Source: Paramecium tetraurelia
Lineage: Eukaryota > Ciliophora > Oligohymenophorea > Peniculida > Parameciidae
NCBI RefSeq assembly: GCF_000165425.1
Contig: NW_001799630.1
Span: 3,734 to 67,733, forward strand
Direction of reading: 5' to 3'
Length of the DNA stretch: 64,000 bases
Shown: piece after piece, positions 59,652 through 64,000 of the stretch
Layout: each line of letters begins with the position of its first letter
Position numbering within the stretch: position 1 is the stretch's first letter
Notes under the pieces: model-generated
Database searches by the model: none
Told to the model about the DNA's origin: nothing
What the model saw: only the letters and a program-made list of their open reading frames with translations
Program-made: the position numbers and the translations under genes

Positions 59652-62600
59652 ATGTATAAAGAAGAAGCAATTCCATTAATCACATATGATGCTTAAAATA
59701 GAAGTAATTAAATATTCAATACATAGCCTACCATTTGGCAGATGAGGCGGCAAAAATGATTAGATCTATAAATAATCCCATTGCAATTATCTCAGTAGCA
59801 GGTTTGTACAGAACAGGGAAATCATACCTATTGAACAGAATAGTGCTCAATCGCGGCGATGGTTTCGGAGTTGGACCAACAGTAAATCCATGCACAAAAG
59901 GAATGTGGGTTTGGGGGACACCTATTACAGTGGGAAAGACTTCAATTTTGATAGTAGACTCAGAAGGTACAGGAGCCTTGAATGACTCAGATGTCAATCA
60001 TGACACAAGGATATTTGCTCTTGCTGTTTTATTGGCTTCCTCATTTGTTTATAATTCAGTTGGAGCTATAGATGAAGGAGCATTGGAATCATTGAGTTTT
60101 GTGGTCAATTTAACAAAATTCATATAATTGAGATCGAATGAAGAGCCAGACTCTGAGGAGTATGGAGAATTTATGCCTCAATTCTTTTGGGTGTTGAGAG
60201 ATTTTTCATTGCAATTATTGGATAACAATGGAGACACACTGACAAGTCATCAGTATTTGGAGAGATCCTTAAAGGAATAACCAGGATTTTGTGATAGAGT
60301 AGAGGAAAAGAACAGAATAAGAAGATTATTGAGAACCTTCTTTCCTGAAAGAGAGTGTTTTACATTGGTAAGACCAGTGAATCATGAGAGTCAATTACAG
60401 TCACTTTAACATTTGGATCTCAAATAATTGAGACCAGAATTTTATGAGTAAGCAATATCTTTGAGGAAGATGTTGTTTTCTAAAGTGAAACCTAAGTAAT
60501 TTAAAGGCAAAACTCTGACAGGGGGGATGTATGTCAATTTGATTGAGTATTTACATATATATATAATTTAGATCTTATTTACAAGCCATGAATAGTGGAT
60601 GTGTAGCCTCAATTGAGAGTTCATGGACATATGTATTTAGAGAAGAATGTAGAAAATTATAAGCAGAGGCATTCGATATATATGAAAAGCAAATTAAAGA
60701 AACATTGCTTTCTAAGCTCCCAACCACTCTTGAGGATGTTAAGACTTTGAATAAATTATGTAAGACCAAGGCAATTGCTCATATGGGGAATAATGCTGAA
60801 ATAACTCCATATGTTAATGAGTTGAAACAAAAGATGAAGGGCAAATTTGAAAATCTTTTGGCCTTTAATGAAACTGAATCTGTGGCTTTGTGCAAGTAGT
60901 ATTTGGTTACACAGTTTGCTCCTATTGATTAAAAATTAAAAATGTCAGAATATAAAACGTATTCTGAATTTGAAAAGGATTTAAAATTGTTCAATATCTT
61001 CTTGGAAGAACATGGTCCTAAGGTTGTTAGAAGAAAGCAAATGTTTGTGGAATTCATACAGAAGATGACAAATGAAGGAGCTACATTCTTTGTTTAAAAT
61101 ACTTTATAGGATTTTGAAGGTTATAAGAAGTTTTCAGAAGAATAAATCAATAAATTACAAAACGGGTTTAACACTCTAAAATAAGATTCACAAAAATAAG
61201 TAGAGTAACAAAATTAACAAATCAAATAATTGAATTAATAGAATGCTGACATTAATCAAAAATATAAAACATAATGTGAAGAGTTGGAAAAATTGAAATA
61301 AAAAAACAGTTAAACTATTCAATAGATGAAAACACAATTTGAGAATGAATACAATAAATTGTAGAGTAGTTTTGATGAATTAAAATAGAAATGTTAGGTA
61401 GCTGAAGAAGAATTAAAAAATTCAGAGAGAGAATAATTTATTTTGTAAAGTGAATCTAAGAAGAAGGAAGCCTTGTTGGAATAGAAAATATCACACTTAT
61501 AAAAATTGAATGATGAATTCAACAAAAAGGAGAAACAATATGATTCTTCTTTGATGACTTCCAAGAGTGAATTCTCTGTTAAATTGAGAGAGTTGACCAC
61601 ATCTTATGAACAAACTTTGAGTGAAGTAAGAGCTTAGAACTTGTAATTAAATGAAAAGTTATAGGAGACTTCAGATTAATTGATGCAATTGGAAATCAAA
61701 TATGAAAATTATTACTAAGTTCAAACTCACAAGGAGGAGAGTCAAAGCAATGCTATTAAGAAATTAATGCAATCTTAATAAACCTTACAAGAACAAATTA
61801 ATATCGAAATCACAAAGAACAAACAACTGCAGGATGAATTGTTATAAACTCAAATGCAAGTAGAATCTAATGAAGTGGGTGAACAATACAAATAGTAAGT
61901 TAAGTAATTGGAAATCAAATTATAAGAACAAAAGTAAATATAATTAAAGAGTGATGCAGTCTTGAATCAATAGATTTAATTCTTGTAGATGGAATTAGAA
62001 GAAAAGAAAAATACTATTAATGATGTCAAAAAATCACATGAGTCAGCAATGTTAGCATTGGAGTAATCACAAAATACCTAGAATCAATAATAATTGAATA
62101 AATCTATCATTGATTTGAAGGAATAACATATGATTGAAATTAGACAAGCAGAGTAAAATTCTTAATAGTTAAGAAAACAATTACAACAATAATTGGATCA
62201 ATTGTAAGGAGAATTACAAGAAGCAGAAATGAGAGGAGATGTGTTCTTATAAGAAAAGAATAAATTGTAAGAAGAATTAAGTGAAAGCTATTAGGTTTAA
62301 GATGAATTGAAATAGAAGATCTAACAATAATAGAAGGAGATGGAATCAAATAAGTATACTCAATTCAGAGAGAAAGAATTGAGAATGAATTAAAGGATTA
62401 AATAATTAGAAGAGGAATTAAGTTAATGCAAATAACAACTCTAAAATATGGGTAATCTAGACAAGAATAGTATAGAGTAATAAGTGAATGAATTAAGAAA
62501 TTATTATGAAATGGAGAAGGATGTTTTGGAGAGAAGAATACATGAAGAAAGATAGAAGGCTGATTAGAAATATTAAATATTATTTGAAGAATAAGAGTAG

Positions 62601-64000
62601 AAGATGAGGGATGAACAATAATAATATGAAGAAGAGATAGAGACATTGAAAGATGAATTGAGAGATTTGGAAATCAATTTGACTACTTAATAATAATAAT
62701 ATGATAATGAAATAGAATTAAAGAATAAACAACTTAATTCTATGGAGAATATCTTGAATGAAACAAAAGAATAATTAGTCTAATTACAAAATACATTCTA
62801 AACTTAAGTTGAATAAAGAATTAACAATCTAAATGTAACTATCCAATCATTGGAAAGTCAATTAACTAATTAATAATAGAACAATCAATAATTAGTTAAG
62901 GAGAATCAATTAATGACTTAGAAAGTTGAAAACCTGGATGTCAAACTCTAATAAAAATTAAGTGAGTTCAAACAATTGAAGGAAGACTAAGAAAAGGAGA
63001 AGACTTAATTATAAGAGACATTACAAGATTTGAGAAGAAAATACACAGCAACTTGTGATGAATATTTAGAGAAGAAGATTAATTATGAGAAGGCTATAGC
63101 ATTGAGTGCCTAACAAAATGAATTTTTTGCCAAGAAGGTAGAAGAATTGGAAAGACAGTTGGAGAGTTGCAATCTTAAATATGAAGAGAGAATCAAGATC
63201 TAGAAGTAGGAATGGACTTAAGAATTATCAGATAGATTATCAAAATTAAATGAAGAAAAGCAATTGATTGAATCTAAAAGTACATAGCTTAAAAAACAAT
63301 TGAGAGAAAAAGAAACTTAGTTTTTGAAGGCACAATAAGACTTAGAGAAAGAAACTGCTTTGTCAACAGAAAAGATTGTATATTTAGAATAGAAATTAAG
63401 AGAACATGAATAACAAACATCTTCAGAGAATAGTAATGCTGCTATGTAATTGAAATAATTAAGAGAGTAATTTAGTTTACTAAAATATAAATCATCTTCA
63501 GATATCGAATAATTAAAATCGTAATTGACTAATCTCGAATTTGAGAAGTAAGAATTATAGGCCAATTATGAGAAAGATAAGATTTTATGGGTAATATTAT
63601 AATTTAATATTTTTAGTAAGGTAAAACATAATTCTTGGAATCATAAAGAGAATCATTGAAATAAGAATTAGCTGATGCTATGAGGAAGTTTGAAACAACA
63701 ATTCAAACATTGTAAAGATAGAGAAGTCTGGAGAGAAATGATCATAATCAAGATATCACAGAAATGTTGAATTAGATTGAGAGAAAGTATTAAGATTAAG
63801 TGAAAGATATTTAACAATAACATTAAAAGAAATGTGATGATTATTAAGAAAGAATTGAGAGATTGGAAAAAGAACTTAAGTAATCTTAAAGTAAAGAATT
63901 GCTGGATTAATAATCAAAGATTGGATAACAATTTGAGAGAAAGACAGCAGAATTGTTGGAGAATGAAAAGAGACTATTAAGTACAATTGAAGAATTGAAA
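59652..64000 (+). CDS. GBP/atlastin-type large GTPase with a giant coiled-coil tail (3' end outside the window)
   Basis: Partial: at least 1,400 codons to the window edge; introns 59704-59726, 60547-60571 and 63591-63616. The first ~300 residues are a guanylate-binding-protein GTPase: P-loop AGLYRTGKSYLLNRI, switch region NPCTKGMWVWG, DSEG as the G3 motif and WVLRDF supplying the RD guanine-specificity motif. A helical middle domain follows. From about residue 500 the sequence is nearly unbroken coiled coil (Gln/Glu/Lys/Leu-rich), continuing past the edge. Large dynamin-related GTPases self-assemble on membranes; the very long coil is unusual for the family. Start ATG 59652 is needed to reach the conserved helix before the P-loop. 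Confidence 0.85.

Noticed and set aside
1-64000. CRISPR arrays, insertion sequences or prophage genes
   Set aside because: No direct-repeat arrays, transposases with terminal repeats or phage structural genes were seen; the genome is eukaryotic.

Overview
The window reads as ciliate macronuclear DNA, most likely Paramecium or a close relative. TAA and TAG are sense codons: conserved proteins stay open only if both are read as glutamine, and TGA is the only stop. The DNA is very AT-rich, genes nearly abut, and introns are tiny (20-33 nt, mostly GTA...TAG). I rebuilt genes by eye from conserved motifs, then checked that each total length, minus introns, divides by three. Where that fails I say so.

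Layout. 0-5 kb: phosphatidylserine synthase, an RIIa-domain protein, a basic unknown and a kinase-kelch fusion. 5.4-9.7 kb: two tandem genes sharing an unnamed ~200-residue module, present three times in all. 9.7-15.3 kb: a minus-strand run of an ER-type J-protein, a TPR-like protein, centrin and a membrane protein with a PX domain. 15.5-20 kb: an ULK-like kinase, a secreted GH25 lysozyme and a C2-domain membrane protein. 20.9 kb: one tRNA-Lys(UUU). 21.6-31 kb: a minus-strand run of a SAPS-type PP6 regulatory subunit, TMEM231 and the large DOP1/Dopey. 31-38 kb: small unknowns, dipeptidyl peptidase III, a Gln-rich protein, a helical protein and ribosomal protein uS19. 38.7-44.6 kb: a SNAPC1-like protein and several ciliate hypotheticals. 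44.6-52.4 kb: a 1,047-residue coiled-coil protein, a possible pseudogene, a zinc-binding/WD-like protein and a PH-domain kinase. 53.7-64 kb: small genes, a CFAP97-like protein, a probable mitochondrial membrane protein, CFAP251 and a GBP-type GTPase with a giant coiled-coil tail cut by the window edge.

There are no operons, CRISPR arrays, insertion sequences or convincing viral genes. Four genes point to cilia (centrin, TMEM231, CFAP251, CFAP97-like), with DOP1 and the SAPS subunit in trafficking and signalling. The points most worth a second look are the three-copy unnamed module, single-base homopolymer frameshifts inside otherwise intact conserved genes, frequent AAG splice acceptors, 7-24 bp intergenic gaps, and several unusual domain fusions.
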